A stretch of DNA of 64,000 nucleotides. Origin: Vombatus ursinus. Taxonomy: Eukaryota; Chordata; Mammalia; Diprotodontia; Vombatidae. The position numbers were made by a program, and so were the translations under genes. Positions 43,655 to 56,100 of the stretch are shown piece by piece. The stretch covers positions 19,165,518 to 19,229,517 of the forward strand of contig NW_020954608.1 in assembly GCF_900497805.2 (NCBI RefSeq), in the 5' to 3' direction. Within the stretch, counting starts at the first letter, position 1; each line of letters starts with the position of its first letter. Under the pieces are notes generated by a model. The model searched no databases and was not told the origin of the DNA. It worked only from the letters and a program-made list of their open reading frames with translations.

Positions 43655-43905
43655 TACAGATAATAATAGCTAGCATTTATTTTGCAAAACACTTAAAAAA
43701 TATTATCTCATTTGATCCTTCCAACAACCATAGGAGGTGAGTGCTATTATTATCTACATTTTGCGGTTGAGAAAACTGCATGAGGCAGGCAGTGGTTAAG
43801 TGATTTTCCCAATGTCACATAGTAAATTTCTGAGGCTACATTTGAATTCAGGTCTTCATGACTTCAGATCCAGCACTTAATCAACTGTACCAACTAACAA
43901 TCTAG
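43655..43905 (-). mobile_element. MIR-type SINE, near full length
   Basis: 'taataatagctagcatttat', 'ttgatccttccaacaaccat', 'ctacattttgcggttgagaa', 'tgaattcaggtcttcatgac'. Confidence 0.75.
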
Positions 43906-44282
43906 GTGATATTCTTGAATCTGCCACTTATTTTTTGTATGAAGAAATCTGACCTATCCCTTTAAACTATACTTAACACAATGACATCTGTCAAGAGCTA
44001 TAATTTTATTGGTCTGAGCATGTCCACCACCAGATTGCATCATAGACACTCTATACTTTAGTAGACCATCTTATGGAATTATTTCCAAAAAAATGTCATC
44101 TTATATAAAAGTTTATGATAGTGACCCTCTCCAAGGTGAAGTAAGCTGTTATTGAGATGACATAGTCCATTATCCAACCCATGAAGGAACTTTTCCTGCT
44201 TGGTACTTCCTGACAGAGGTTGTAAACCATTAGTTTAGCTTTTTCAAAATCATGAATATCTCTGTACCGCACAAAGCATTAA
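43906..44282. other. Unassigned DNA
   Basis: Nothing recognised. Confidence 0.35.
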
Positions 44283-44613
44283 TCAATCAATTAACATTTA
44301 TTAAGCACCCACTATGTGCCAGGTGATCCCTTAAGTGCTAGGGATACAAAAAGAGGCAAAAACAATTCTTGCCTTCAAGGACTACATGCAGACAAATATC
44401 TACAAAGCAAGCTATAGATAAGATAAATAATTAACGGGGAGAAGACACTGGAATTAAAATGCATTAGGGAAGGTTTCTTGTAGAATGTGGGATTTTAGTT
44501 GATACTTAAAGAAGGCCTTAGAGGAGGAAGCTGGGGAGAGAGAGCATTCTGAATAAGAAAATACCTCAGGGAGTAAGATGTAAGAAGAACAGAGAGGGAG
44601 GAAGGGACTAGGC

Positions 44614-44702
44614 CAGTGTGGAGAACCTATTTAGTCTAAGAGCTGTACTTGAAGACCTAGAAGGCCACATGTCACCTCAAGACCACAGGTTCCTCACCCC
44701 TG
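44614..44702 (+). mobile_element. 89-bp hAT-type fragment nested in L2
   Basis: Termini CAGTGTGGAGAACCT and, inverted, CAGGGGTGAGGAACCT. Flanked by GACTAGGC (44606-44613) and GGCTAGGC (44703-44710), 7 of 8 matching, the duplication length of hAT elements. Far too short to code. Confidence 0.75.
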
Positions 44703-45503
44703 GGCTAGGCCATGAATGGAATTGCCAAATAGACCATTTTGTGTTTGGTCCTGGAGGTAATAGGAAGCCACTAGAATTTATTGATGGGGGAAGTGAAGTG
44801 ACGTGATAAGACCAGAGCTTTAGGAAAATTGCTTTAGTGGCTGAATGGACCATATAGATTGGAGTGGGTGGAAATATAAGGTAGGCAGACCTCTCAACAG
44901 GCTATTGCAATAATCTAGGAGTGAGATGATGGGGGATCACACTAGAGTTGTGGCAGTGTCAGAAAGAGAAGAAGGTGTTTTGGAGACATGTTGCAAAGGT
45001 GAATTCGATAGGCCTTGGAAACAAATTTAATATGAGGGAAGAGAGATAATGAGGAATCCAAGATGACTCCTAGATTGTAAGCCTGAGGGACAGGGAAGAT
45101 GGTGTTGTCCTCTACAGTAATGGAGAAGTTAGTGGGGGAGTTTAAGGGGAAAGTTAATTCTTTCTGTTTTGGACATAATGAGTTTGAGACACCTATTAGA
45201 CATCTAGTTTGAGATGTCTGAAAGACAATTGGGGATGTCTGAAAGACAACTGGAAGTCAGAAGACATTGGGGCAGAAAAGATAGATTTGAGAATCATCAG
45301 CACAGAGGTGGTAACTAAATCCATCGGTGCTGATGAGATTACCAAGTAAAGAAGTTTGTAGAGAGAAGAGAAGAGGGCCCAGAAGAGAACCCTGAGGCTC
45401 ACTTATGGTTAGAAGGTATGATCTTGAAGAGGATCCAGTGGTCACATGAGTGGTCAAATAGGTAATGGAAGGAGGAGAGAGTAGTGTTCTGAAAATAGTG
45501 AGA

Positions 45504-45540
45504 TACAGACAGACAGACAGATAGACAGACAGACAGATGG
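45504..45540 (+). repeat. (GACA)n microsatellite
   Basis: About nine GACA units with one GATA. Confidence 0.9.
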
Positions 45541-46230
45541 AGAGAAACAGAGAATGATAGAGACAGAGAGAAAGAATCAAAGAAGGGAGAATGATCAACA
45601 ATACTAAAAGCTACAGAGATGTCAAGGAGAATGAGGATTGAGAATAGGGCATTTGATTTCATTAACTAAGAGATCATTCATAATTTTGGAGAGAGCAGTC
45701 CCAGTGGAATGATATTGTCGGACACCTAATTGTAAGAGGTTAAGAAGAGAATGAGATGGAAGCATCTATTATAAATGATCTTTTTGAGGAGTTTAGCTAC
45801 AAAGGGCAGAAGAAATATAAAACAAGAGTTAGCTGAAATGGAAAGATCAAGTGAGAGTCTTTTTAGGATAAGGACATAAGGAAGACATGGGCATGTTTGT
45901 AGGCCATAGGAAATGAGCCAGTAGACAGGACAAGATTGAAAATAAGTGAAAATAAGAGGCTGAAAATAAATGGGGATGACAGAGTGGGCAAAGTATTAAA
46001 GGAGATAGGGTAGAATGCGATCACTTGAACAAGTAGAAGGGGTTGCCTTTGTAACATCACTTCATCATCTGAGACAGGAGTAAAGGAGGAGAAAGTGGAA
46101 GAAAGCACCTGAGTGATAGGAGACGAGGAAGAGGTGAGAAAAGTGAGCTCATAATGAATGGCCTCAAATTTTTCTGTAAAAAGTTTGGCAAGGTTCTCAG
46201 TTGAGAGAGTGGGGAAGGAAAACAATGAGA

Positions 46231-46849
46231 GGTATGAGGAAGAATGAAAAGAACTGTCTGTGGACAGTTATGAAAACTGAACTTGGATGATGGGACATTT
46301 AGTTGAGTTAATCAGTACTTCTACCATAAAGAATAGTATATCAGTATTATATATATTTATATATGTACATATATATATCAGCATAATTAACATTATTCTA
46401 ATTAATAGTTAAGAGGCAAGAATGATATAAGTAAGAAATTGTCAGCTCTTATTGTGACCCAATAAATTAAGGTACTTCATTCTAGAAATTAGAAAGACAG
46501 CTCCCCTAATTTGAAGAATTTTAAAATCAGGAGATGTTCATTTTTTCTACTCAATTCAGTTCCTTCATTTACTGGCAAACCCCTCTCCATGAGCAATTGT
46601 GTGGTAACCAAAGCATCCATACTTGGAAGAGTAAAAGGAAGTCTAAGCAAAAGATTTGTATGTTCAAAGGGCATTTGACAGAGGATAATCTTTATAGACA
46701 GCAGGAAATGGAAGTGGTATACTGCAGGCATTCAAATATATCTACAGATTACAATGGTGTGGTGGCTCTAAAGTCTTCCCATCTTTCCCTTTTTGTATTA
46801 GTCCCAAATGTTAGTGATGATCTCTCCTTTTAAAGAGTTTCAGGATGGT
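46231..46849. other. Single-copy-looking DNA
   Basis: AT tract at 46345-46380. A 99-codon plus frame (46534-46833) overlaps an 80-codon minus frame; neither has support. Confidence 0.4.
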
Positions 46850-47410
46850 GATTTGTGGATCAACACATTATCTGCTATCTTCACTTCCAGATGTGTTCTT
46901 TCAGGTTTTTTAATACAGTGGTTATAGGCAAAGAATGACCAGAATAGTCCTGATCTGACCAAACCAGATGTATCTCTTCTACCTCTGGTTAAAGATTGAA
47001 GTAAAATGAGACCCTCATGGTGCATCTAATACATAACAGAGGAAGTTTACTTTATCATAGCAAGGGAAGAATATTTAGAACATGTAAGGAAGTTCATTGA
47101 GTTTATAGCCTTGGCTGAGCAGCGGATAGCTTTCTTGGGTGGATGGTGAACATGCTACACATCTGTTGTTGAAAGCCTGAGAAAGGTGCTAGAGTTTATT
47201 CACCCTGATCTGCCATTCAAGCTACCAGAAATCATCTCCTTTCTGCAAAATACAGAGGAAAGACCATCTCCTTCATGACCATTCTCTATGGATTTTAGAA
47301 GACCAAAGCCTAAATATGAATCCAATATATGATATCATTATCCCCTTCCTTCAAGGACAAGGGAAGATGGCATTCTGTAGATTTTAGATGACTGAATTTA
47401 AAACATAGGT
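46850..47410. mobile_element. Possible LTR-like relic, family shared with 31.3 kb
   Basis: Loose alignment with 31290-31679 around 'gaagtttactttatcatagc'. Solitary and old if real. Confidence 0.25.
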
Positions 47411-47524
47411 GAAAAATGACATATTAACCAAAACAAGCTAAAACAGTCTTACATTGAGTTAAGTGAAGCAAAATGTCCAAAATAAAAGAAGCATATCATC
47501 TAATTATATTGGATACCCCAAAGG

Positions 47525-47760
47525 TCTTAGTACATGTTTAAGTAACTGACGAGACCACATTTGAGCACTGTGTTCATTAGTGGGTATCATACTTTGGAGG
47601 GGTTAGTGACAAATTGGAGATCCTCCAGAAATGAGGGCTTAAGATGGTGAGGGAACTCAAACCCTTATAATATGAGAATTACTTAAAGGATCTGGAGAAC
47701 AAAGAATAAGAAGGAGCTATCTTCACATATTTAAAGGACTGTCATGTAGATAACTATAAT
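47525..47760 (+). mobile_element. CR1/L3 LINE ORF2 fragment
   Basis: 'agaccacatttgagcactgt', 'gacaaattggagatcctcca', 'gaaggagctatcttcacata', 'tttaaaggactgtcatgtag' in CR1 order; overlaps in content with the 15.25 kb copy. Confidence 0.55.
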
Positions 47761-48619
47761 AACTTTCCATTTCCTCAAACTAGTGTTTTATTTAATTTGC
47801 AGTTTTCTGGCAATTTAAGAATATTTTGATTAAAAGGCAAGGATCCATTTTTCCTATTGCTTGCATTATTTGCTTTTCTAGCTCAAGATAAAATAATTGT
47901 TGATTAGTGGTTATTTGAATTTTTCTGTTTAATGAAACCCATTGGGAATATGTAATCAATACTTCTTGAAGTTTTTTTTTCTTTTAATTTCAGTGATGTA
48001 TAACATGTAAAATTCTTTCAGTGCATATGGAATGAAATTACTTTCACCACAAGAAAAGGAAAATTGTCTAATTAATTGACAAATGCTTCAGTGATCATCA
48101 TCTGCACACCATACTCTAATGAAAATAGAATTAACAAACTATATTTGGGAAGACTGTATGATGCATATGCTTAAAATATGTTTATTTGCTGGTTTTAATC
48201 TTTGTTTAGAGTCCTCTAAGAATGAATCAAAAAAGCTGCTATATAACTAATTGTTGTCTCACAAAAAATAGCAATAATACCTGAGGTAGATCACATCCAA
48301 ATGTTTTTATAAACCATACAATGGGAATGCCTTTGCAAAAGTTATTTTGGTTTTATTTATTATCTAAGTAACCCCTGGTTTAAAAAAGTGAATAATACCT
48401 TTACCTGCTTACCAACCTCACCCCACCCTGACTGAATAAAGAAGTTTGTTAAAATTACTGAGATAAAACTGTTACACCACGTAGTCCTTATCATTGTTTG
48501 TAAACTGTAGAGATTTGTTCACCATCACTGTTTTTGGAAGATCTTTTTTGTTCTAAAAGACTACAATACTTAAAATGGGAATCTATCCTTTCCATTTGTG
48601 TCCTCCTATATCTTATAAT
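47761..48619. other. Single-copy-looking DNA
   Basis: No named repeat or supported exon. Confidence 0.4.
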
Positions 48620-48755
48620 CTAAGTAATTTTATGTATGAACCTTGGGCAAATCACAATTTCCCTGGGCCTTAGTTTCCTCAATTATAAAATGAAGGGCTT
48701 GAGCCATATGGCCTCTGAGATTTCTTTCAACTCTAGTTTCATTACCCTATGATCT
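48620..48755 (+). mobile_element. MIR-type SINE variant, 3' part
   Basis: 'gaaccttgggcaaatcacaa', 'ccttagtttcctcaattata', 'atggcctctgagatttcttt'. Confidence 0.55.
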
Positions 48756-48963
48756 TGTAATGGACACCATACATAAGTAGAATATGTCTGCTTGCTCTGG
48801 CTTCTGTTCTAATATCATTACATTTAAATTATCTCACTCTAATAAACATGCAACTGTAATGACAGAAATTATCATTTTATTAATGATTAAATAGGTGACA
48901 TTCATACATGTGTTATCCCTCTTGGACTAACTGCCCCTGTGGAATTTAGGCAAAAGGTATAAA

Positions 48964-48974
48964 ACTTGTGGAGA
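48964..48974 (+). repeat. Left target-site duplication of 5'-truncated L1
   Basis: ACTTGTGGAGA, repeated at 50065-50075. Confidence 0.7.
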
Positions 48975-50064
48975 GGCTTTATAACCAGTGCCTCTGATAA
49001 AGGCCTCATTTCTAAAATATATAGAGAACTGAGTCAAATTTATAAGAATACAAGTCATTTCCCAATGGTCAAAGATTATGAACAGGCAGTTTTCAGAGGA
49101 AGAAACTAAAGCTATCTATAGTCATATGAAAAAATGTTCCAAATCACTATTGATTAGAGAAATACAAATCAAAACAACTCTGAGGTACCACATCACACCT
49201 ATCAAATTGGCTAATATGACAAAGAAGGATACTGATAAATGTTGGAGAAGATGTGGGAAAATTGGAACACTAATACATTGTTGGTAGAGTGGTGAAATGA
49301 TCCAACCATTTTGGAAAGCCATTTGAAACTATGCCCAGAGGGCTATAAAATTTTGCATACCCTTTGACACAGCAATACCACCTCTAGGTCTTTGTCCCAA
49401 AGAGGTCATAGAAATGGGAAAAGGACCCACATGTACAAACATATTTATAGCAGCTCTTTTTGTGGTGGCAAATAATTGGAAATTGAGGGGATGTCCATCA
49501 ATTGGGGAATGGCTAAACAAGTTGTGGTATATGAATGTAACAGAATAGTATTGTGCTATAAGAAATGATGAGCAGGCAGACTTCAAAAAACCTGGAAAGA
49601 CTTACATGAACTGATGCAGAGTGAAGCGAGCAGAACCAGGAGAACATTGTACACAGTAACAGCCACATTATGGGATGATTGACTTTGATAAACTTGGCTC
49701 TTCACAGCAATGAAAGAATCTAAGACAACTCCCAAAGACTCATGATGGAAATTACTATCCCCACCCAGAGAAAGAACTATGGAGTCTGAATGCAGATGGA
49801 AACATACTATTTGCTCTCCTTTTCCTTTGTTGTTTTGTTTTATTGCTCCATTGTCGTGATTCCTCCCATTAATTCTAATTGTTCTTTACATCATGACTAA
49901 TGGGAAAATATGCTTAACATGAATGTACGAGTAGAGCCTATATCAGATTATACACCATCTGGGGGTGGGGGAGAATAAGTGGGAGGGGGAGAAAAATGAA
50001 GAACTCAAAATCTTATGAAAGTGAATGTTGAAAACTAAAAATAAATTAATTCATTATAAAAAAT
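48975..50064 (+). mobile_element. 5'-truncated L1 LINE
   Basis: Contains only the ORF2 C-terminal part and 3' UTR, colinear with 19130-20200. Reads SLLIREIQIKTTLRYHITP, CWRRCGKIGTLIHCW (His kept here) then TAG, with VTE*YCAIRNDEQAD later; the 3' end is 'aaaataaattaattcattat' with a short A-rich tail. Truncation at about 48975 and the 11-bp duplications fit an ordinary L1 insertion. Confidence 0.85.
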
Positions 50065-50075
50065 ACTTGTGGAGA
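50065..50075 (+). repeat. Right target-site duplication of 5'-truncated L1
   Basis: Identical 11-mer to 48964-48974; sits at the start of the next SINE. Confidence 0.7.
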
Positions 50076-50285
50076 AGCAACCTGGTATAGTGGGTAGTGT
50101 TATGTATGGATTTGGATTAAAAAAAAAAAAACCTGATTTCAAATCCTACCTCTTTCATATACCAGCTATGTGACTTTAGGGAAATTTATTTAACTTCTCT
50201 GGGTCTCACTTTCCTTATCTGTGAAACAAGGAAGTTGGACTCAGTGGCTCTTTTCCATCTTCTTCCAAATACATTTAATCTATTC
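50068..50285 (+). mobile_element. MIR-type SINE variant
   Basis: 'aacctggtatagtgggtagt', 'ctgatttcaaatcctacctc', 'gtctcactttccttatctgt', 'aaggaagttggactcagtgg'. Confidence 0.65.
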
Positions 50286-50329
50286 CTTTAGAAGAACAGA
50301 AAACCCTTTACTTGACTTTTAAACTACAC

Positions 50330-50590
50330 AAATCTACTATCCCATATCTCCTCTTTTTCTGCCAAACTGCTTGAATAGCAGTCTGTTATATATCTGGGGC
50401 TTCAACTTCCTTATTACCCACTTATATCATAATTCCCTACAATCTGATTTCCATCCCCACAACCTATAATAACTACTCTCTCAAAGGTCTTCAATTTCCT
50501 TCTAATTTTTCCATCCGTTTTTTTTCCTTAGGACTCTTCCTCCTTGAACCATGTCTCTGTAGCATTTGGCACCAGTGACCAGGATAGTAC
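50330..50590 (+). mobile_element. L2 LINE ORF2 fragment (RT amino-terminal)
   Basis: 'ctgcttgaatagcagtctgt', 'acaatctgatttccatcccc', 'actactctctcaaaggtctt', 'tgtagcatttggcaccagtg' follow the L2 order. Confidence 0.55.
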
Positions 50591-51799
50591 ACTAAAATTG
50601 TATTCCATGTCATGCCTGCTTTCACTTAGAACTGAAACCTAAATTGTTTGGCTTAATATATCAATGTTAATTATTGTTTGTCTTGTTTTTACATATTTAC
50701 TAAACTCAATCACAAAATAACATTCTAAGAAACATCTCAGTTTTTATTTAGACATTCAATTGCATTTCAATCATTTCCCAACCTCCACTAGAAAGATTTG
50801 AAAGTGCTTAATTTTTTAGTGGTGATGGTTACAGCTAATCACTTGTACTAAATTTAAAAGAAATATTTTCTCCAAATGATAGAGAGAACAATAGTAAGAT
50901 CAAATATGGAAATGAGTTTAAGAGTCACATAGATGAAAAGAAGTGTCATTGAATAAATTCTATGGAATTGTAAGTTCACTTGAGATTTAAAAAATCACAT
51001 ACTCTGTTCCACATTTCCTAAGACCATGTGTCACCTGTTGACTGATTCCCTTTGGGCATCAGTTATTAAATTCATCATTATTAATACAGTTTCCAACTTT
51101 TAATGATTACTTTCTCTTTTTAGAATGGATAAAACAGGAAATTTCATTAGAAAGGTCTCCTTGTATCTAGTAAGAAATTTAAACTCTTCTTTCACCGTTT
51201 TCTTTTGTATTGATTAACGACTTTGCCTCTAAGGCCATGTTGTACACTGTTACAGTAAACTCTCAAGAGATTAACAGTACTGTGTCATGAAGCTGTTTTG
51301 TAAAAGTTTTTTTCTGAAGCTTTTTTATTTTCTGTCAGATTCAAAACATATGGAATAAGTTTAGGTCCAGTGTGCATTAAGGAGAATTAGCCAGCTGTTT
51401 GACACTTGTTGGAAGTTATTCTTCCCTCAGATGATTGAGATCTATTCATTGGTTCCAGTTGTGTTAAGTGGTTGATGACAATAATTGTGGTTATCAAGTC
51501 CCTTACCACTAGCAAAATAGCTTCTGCTCAGTTTTAGAAAAAATTTTTGTGGTATCTCTCAAAGATCTTTTATCTTCTTCAAAAAATTCATCTTGTGGAA
51601 AAGTTAATTATTTAATACCAATGGAAGTCATGAGACTTTTGGAGTATTATAAAATGAAACAGATTCTCCTACTAACTGAAGCACTAACTTAATACTTAAT
51701 CATCATAAGGGTTTGATCAAGACATTTTCACCCATCCTTCCACTGAATCCTTAAGACTTTTTGGCCTTTCTATCCACGCTGCTGAACTTTCTTTTATAT
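50591..51799. other. Single-copy-looking DNA
   Basis: About 1.2 kb without named repeat or supported exon. Confidence 0.4.
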
Positions 51800-51930
51800 G
51801 TTGTCTACCACAATTGTGGCGAACTTCTTGAGAGCAGAAACTATCAGTTTGTTTGTTGTTGTTTTTTTTAAATTTGTATCCCTGGTGATTAGCACAGTGC
51901 TTGGAACATAGAAAACATTTGAAATATGCT
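51800..51930 (+). mobile_element. L2-type 3' tail
   Basis: 'gcgaacttcttgagagcaga', 'gtatccctggtgattagcac', 'gcttggaacatagaaaacat'. Confidence 0.5.
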
Positions 51931-51989
51931 CTTTCATTGATCCATTAATCAACTGATCAATGAAATTTATAATCTCCTGTTTGGGGGTT

Positions 51990-52920
51990 GGGTAGGGAAG
52001 TGTGCTAGTCATTGAGGATATAAATATAAAGAAGTAATCCCTGCCCTCATAGAGTTTATAGTGTAGTTGGAAAAGAGGGACATACACTTTTTTTAAAATG
52101 CAATTAACAATCAAATGTAGCAGATAAGTAAGTAACAAAGAAGTGAAAAATAAAAGTGCTAAAGGACCTCAGAGATGGAAAAACTCACCATGGAGGGAGC
52201 AGGAAAGTAGGAGTTACAAATTTAATGAAGAAATTGAACAAGGATCTAAAGAATAGGGAAGGGAACAAAGGGAATATCCATTTGCTAAGCACTTACTACG
52301 TGGCAGGCACTTTGATGAACAGCTTTACAAAAATTATCTGATTTGATCCTCACAAGAACCCTCTAAGGGAGGTGCTGTTATTATCTTTATTTTACAATTA
52401 TGGAAACTGAGGCAGACAGATTAAATGACTTGCTCAGGATCCCATAATTATTGTCTCAGGCCAGATTTTTAACTCATGTCTTCCTGACTCCAATCCCAAC
52501 ACTTTACTGACTATGCCACCTAACTGCCTCCAATGAGTAGGATTCAGATAAGCAGATAGTAAATGAGGAAGTTATTAAAGAAAACATATGGAAACATAAG
52601 GAGGTAGAAATGTGCCTGTTGTGCTTGGGCAAAAGAGAAGAGAAAAGAATGAATGTAGTAGATAATTTTTTCTCCAAGTGTAGTGGGAGATGAAGTTGAA
52701 ACTTTTATGTAGAATATATTGAACCAGCAATTTAAATATAAGATAGTGGAAAAGCTAGGCACTATACAAAATATCAAGAGAAAGATGTTAGATTTTTGTC
52801 TGAAATCAATGGAGCAAAATTAGGAGTATTTTATAAATGAATGATGTGGTCAAATAAGGGTTTCATGACATTCTATGTTGCATAGGAAAGACTAGACAAT
52901 GAGAGGCCATTTAGACTTTA
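51990..52920 (-). mobile_element. L2/L3-type LINE relic, interrupted
   Basis: 'ctgccctcatagagtttata', 'aaaagtgctaaaggacctca' lie before and 'atgaatgatgtggtcaaata', 'gggtttcatgac' after a SINE at 52270-52530. Weakly preserved. Confidence 0.45.
52270..52530 (-). mobile_element. MIR-type SINE, near full length
   Basis: 'gctaagcacttactacgtgg', 'tctgatttgatcctcacaag', 'tggaaactgaggcagacaga', 'actatgccacctaactgcct'. Confidence 0.8.
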
Positions 52921-53019
52921 TGTCTATACAGGATATAAGAGTGGCATTAATTTAGTGCTTTTAAAACTGCAAAGTTATCAAATAGATCAACAAAGGGATA
53001 TCTAATGATCAAATCTAAT

Positions 53020-53185
53020 GCGGTTTTTTCCCTCAGTTCCCGTTATTCTTAACCTATCTTCATTTGATGTTATTGACCATCATCTTTTCTTAGATGTTTG
53101 CTCCTGTCTGGGTTTCATGACATTTTCACCTAATTTTCTGATCTGTCTGACCACACCTTCTCTGTCTCCTTTGCTAGTTAATTCT
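53020..53185 (+). mobile_element. L2 LINE RT fragment
   Basis: 'tgatgttattgaccatcatc' encodes the FD-VDHH motif (here LMLLTIIF-like in another frame), then 'gggtttcatgacattttcac', 'ctgtctgaccacaccttctc'. Cut at its right by the L1. Confidence 0.55.
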
Positions 53186-56100
53186 TAATTTTTAAATTTA
53201 TTTTGTTAAATATTTCCCAATTTTAAAAAAATAGCATTGATTTTTTTTAATTCTGTGTTCCAAATTCTCTCCCTACTGCCCCTCTCCCACCCTTTGAGAG
53301 GGCAAGTGACATGATATTGATTATGCAAGTGAAGTAATGCAAAATATATTTCCATATTAGTCAAGTTGCAAAAGAAAACACACATACATGCACACACAAA
53401 AGAAAAACAAAGTTTAAAAAATATACTTCAATCTGCACTCAGAGTTTATCTATTCTCTGTCGGAATAGATAGCATTTTTCATCTTTGGTCCTTTGGAATT
53501 GTCTTGGATCACTCTATTGATCAGATTAGCTAAGTTTTTCATGGCTAATGATCCTTACAATATTGTGATTACTGTGTACAGTTTTCTTCTGGTTGTGTTC
53601 ATTTCACTTTATAAGAGTTCATATAAGTCTTCCCAGGTTTTTCTGAAATGATCCTGCTTGTCATTTCTTATAACACAATAATATTCCATCACAATCATAT
53701 ACCACAACTTATCCAGCCTTTCCCCAATTGATGTGCGTCCCTTTGATTTCTAATTCTTTACCACCATAAAAAGAGCAGATATATTTTTGTACAAAGAGGA
53801 TCTTTTCCTTTTTCTTTGATCTCTTTGGAATATAGGCCGAATAGTAGTATTGCTGAGTCAAAGGGTATGCATAATTTTATAGTTCTTTGAGTGTATTTCC
53901 AAATTATTCTCCAGAATGACTCAACTAGTTCACGACTCCACCAATAGTACATTAGTGTCCCAATTTAACATCACTCCAGCATCCATCATTTTCTTTATCT
54001 GATGAGTATGAAGTGGTATCTCTGAGTTGTTTTAATTTGCATTTCTCTAATCAACAGTGATGTAAAGCATTTTTATATGACTATTGATAGCTTTAATTTT
54101 TTCTTCTGAAAACTGCCTGTTCATATCCTTAAATCATTTATCAACAGAGGAATGGCTCATTTTTTTTTTATAAATTTGGCTCTGTTCTCTACATATTTGA
54201 GAATTGAAGCCTTAGAGAAATTTGCCATAATTTTTCCCAGTTTCTTGTTTTTGTTCTAATTTTGGCTACATCAGTTTTGTTTATGTAAAAAAATAATTTC
54301 ACATAATCAAAATTATCTATTTTGTTCCCTGTGATCCTTTCTTTCTCTTGTTTGGTCATAAACTTTTCCCTTATCACAGATCTATCAGGTATATTTTTTC
54401 TGAGCTTTCCTAATTTACTTTATGATATTACCCTTTATGTCTAAATGACATCCATTTTGACCTTATCTTGATATACACTGGGATTTGTTAATCTATCCCT
54501 AGTTTCTTCCAAACTGCTTTCTGGTTTTCCCAGAAACTTTTGTCAAATGGTGAATTGTTACCCAAAAGAGTATTTTTGGATTTATCAAACACTAGATTAC
54601 AGTGGTCATTTACTACTGTGTATTGTACGCCTAATCTATTCCATTGAAACACCACTCAATTACTTAGCCTGTATCAGGTTGTTTTGATGATTACCACTTT
54701 GTAATATAGTTTAAAATCTGGAACTGCTGGGCCACCTTCCTTCACATTTTTTCCCATTGATTCTCTTGATATTCTTGAATTTTTATTCTTCCAGATGAAT
54801 TGTATTATTTTTTTTCTATTTCTATAAAACAATGGTTTGATTGGTGTGGCACTGAATATGTAAACTAACTCAGGTAGAATTATCATTTTTATTATATTGG
54901 CTTGGCCTACCAATGAGCAATGAATATTTCTGCAGTTGTTTATGACTGTCTTTATTTGTGTGGAGAGTGATTTGTTAGTTTTTGGATTTGTCTTGGCTGG
55001 CAGGCTCTCAAGACAATTTTATATTGTCTCCTATGTTTTCCAAATGGAATATCTCTATGTCTTGCTACTGGGTTTTGTTGCTAGGATGTAGAAATGTTGA
55101 TGATTTGTGTGCATTTATTTTATATCCTGTAACTTTGCTGAAGTTGTTAATTGTCTCAATTAGTTTTTTAGTTGATTCTCTAGAATTCTCTAAGCATATC
55201 ATCATATCATCTGCAAAGATTGTTAGTTTTGTTTTCTCTTTGTTTATCTTTATTTCTCTGATTTCTTTTTTGTGTCTTATTGCCATAGCTAGTATTTCTA
55301 ATACAAAATTGAACAATAGTCTTCACTAAGGGACATTCTTGTTTCATTCTTGATCTAATTGGGAAGATTTCAAGTTTATCTTCATTACAAATAATGTTTG
55401 CACTTGGTCTTAGATAGATATTACTTAACATTTTAAGAAAGCCTTCATTGATTCCTATTCTTTCTAGTGTTTTTAATAAGAATGGGTATTGTATTTTGAC
55501 AAAAACTTTTTCTCTATCTATTGATATAATCATATGATTATTGTTGTTTTGGTTATTGATGTGGTCAGCTATGCTTTATAGTTTTTCCAATATTAAACCA
55601 GTCCTGCATTCCTGGCACAAATCCCACCTGGTCATAGCGTGTAATCTTTATTGTAATATCCTTGTTAGTATTATATTTAAATTTTTTGTTTTGATATTCA
55701 TTAAGGAAATTGGTCTCTAGTTTTCTTTCTCGGCTTTTGTTCTCCCTGGTTCGTATATCAAAACCATATTTGGGTAATAAAAGGAATTTTGTAGGACTCA
55801 TTCTTTACCTATTTTTAAAAAGAGTTTATATAGTATTGAGATGAATTGTTTCTTAAATGTTTGGTAGAATTGACTTATAGGTCCATCTATTCCTGGGGAT
55901 GTTTTCTTAGGGAGCTCATTTATGACTTATTCAATTTCTTTTTCTAAGATATGGTTATTTAAGTAGTCTGTTTCCTATTCTTTTAATCTGGGCAGTTGGA
56001 AATATTCATCCATTTAACTGAGATTGTTACTTTTACTGACATGTTATTGGACAAAATAACTGCTAGTAATTGCTTTAATTTCATCTTCATTGGTGGTACA

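Larger units (their letters stand above)
44283..46230 (-). mobile_element. L2-clade LINE, long 3' copy
   Basis: Nearly 2 kb of antisense L2-clade sequence. The 3' terminus is at the left ('taacatttattaagcaccca'). On the minus strand a broken reverse transcriptase can be read: [15 protein letters not shown] (consensus LDLSAAFDTVDH), [20 protein letters not shown] (palm motif PQGSVLGPLLF) and [12 protein letters not shown] (catalytic ADD box), with LSTGSFPMAYKHAHVF further upstream. These lie in separate frames, so several breaks exist. A hAT fragment (44614-44702) and a GACA microsatellite (45504-45540) interrupt it. Confidence 0.8.

Noticed and set aside
45504-45540. CRISPR-like direct repeats
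   Set aside because: Four-base units without spacers, a microsatellite in a vertebrate genome.
44283-46230. Host reverse-transcriptase-like gene
   Set aside because: The PQGS and ADD motifs belong to a broken L2-clade LINE with typical L2 3' end.
46534-46833. 99-codon plus-strand frame with a possible acceptor before it
   Set aside because: No donor at its end, an equally long frame on the other strand, and no recognisable protein.
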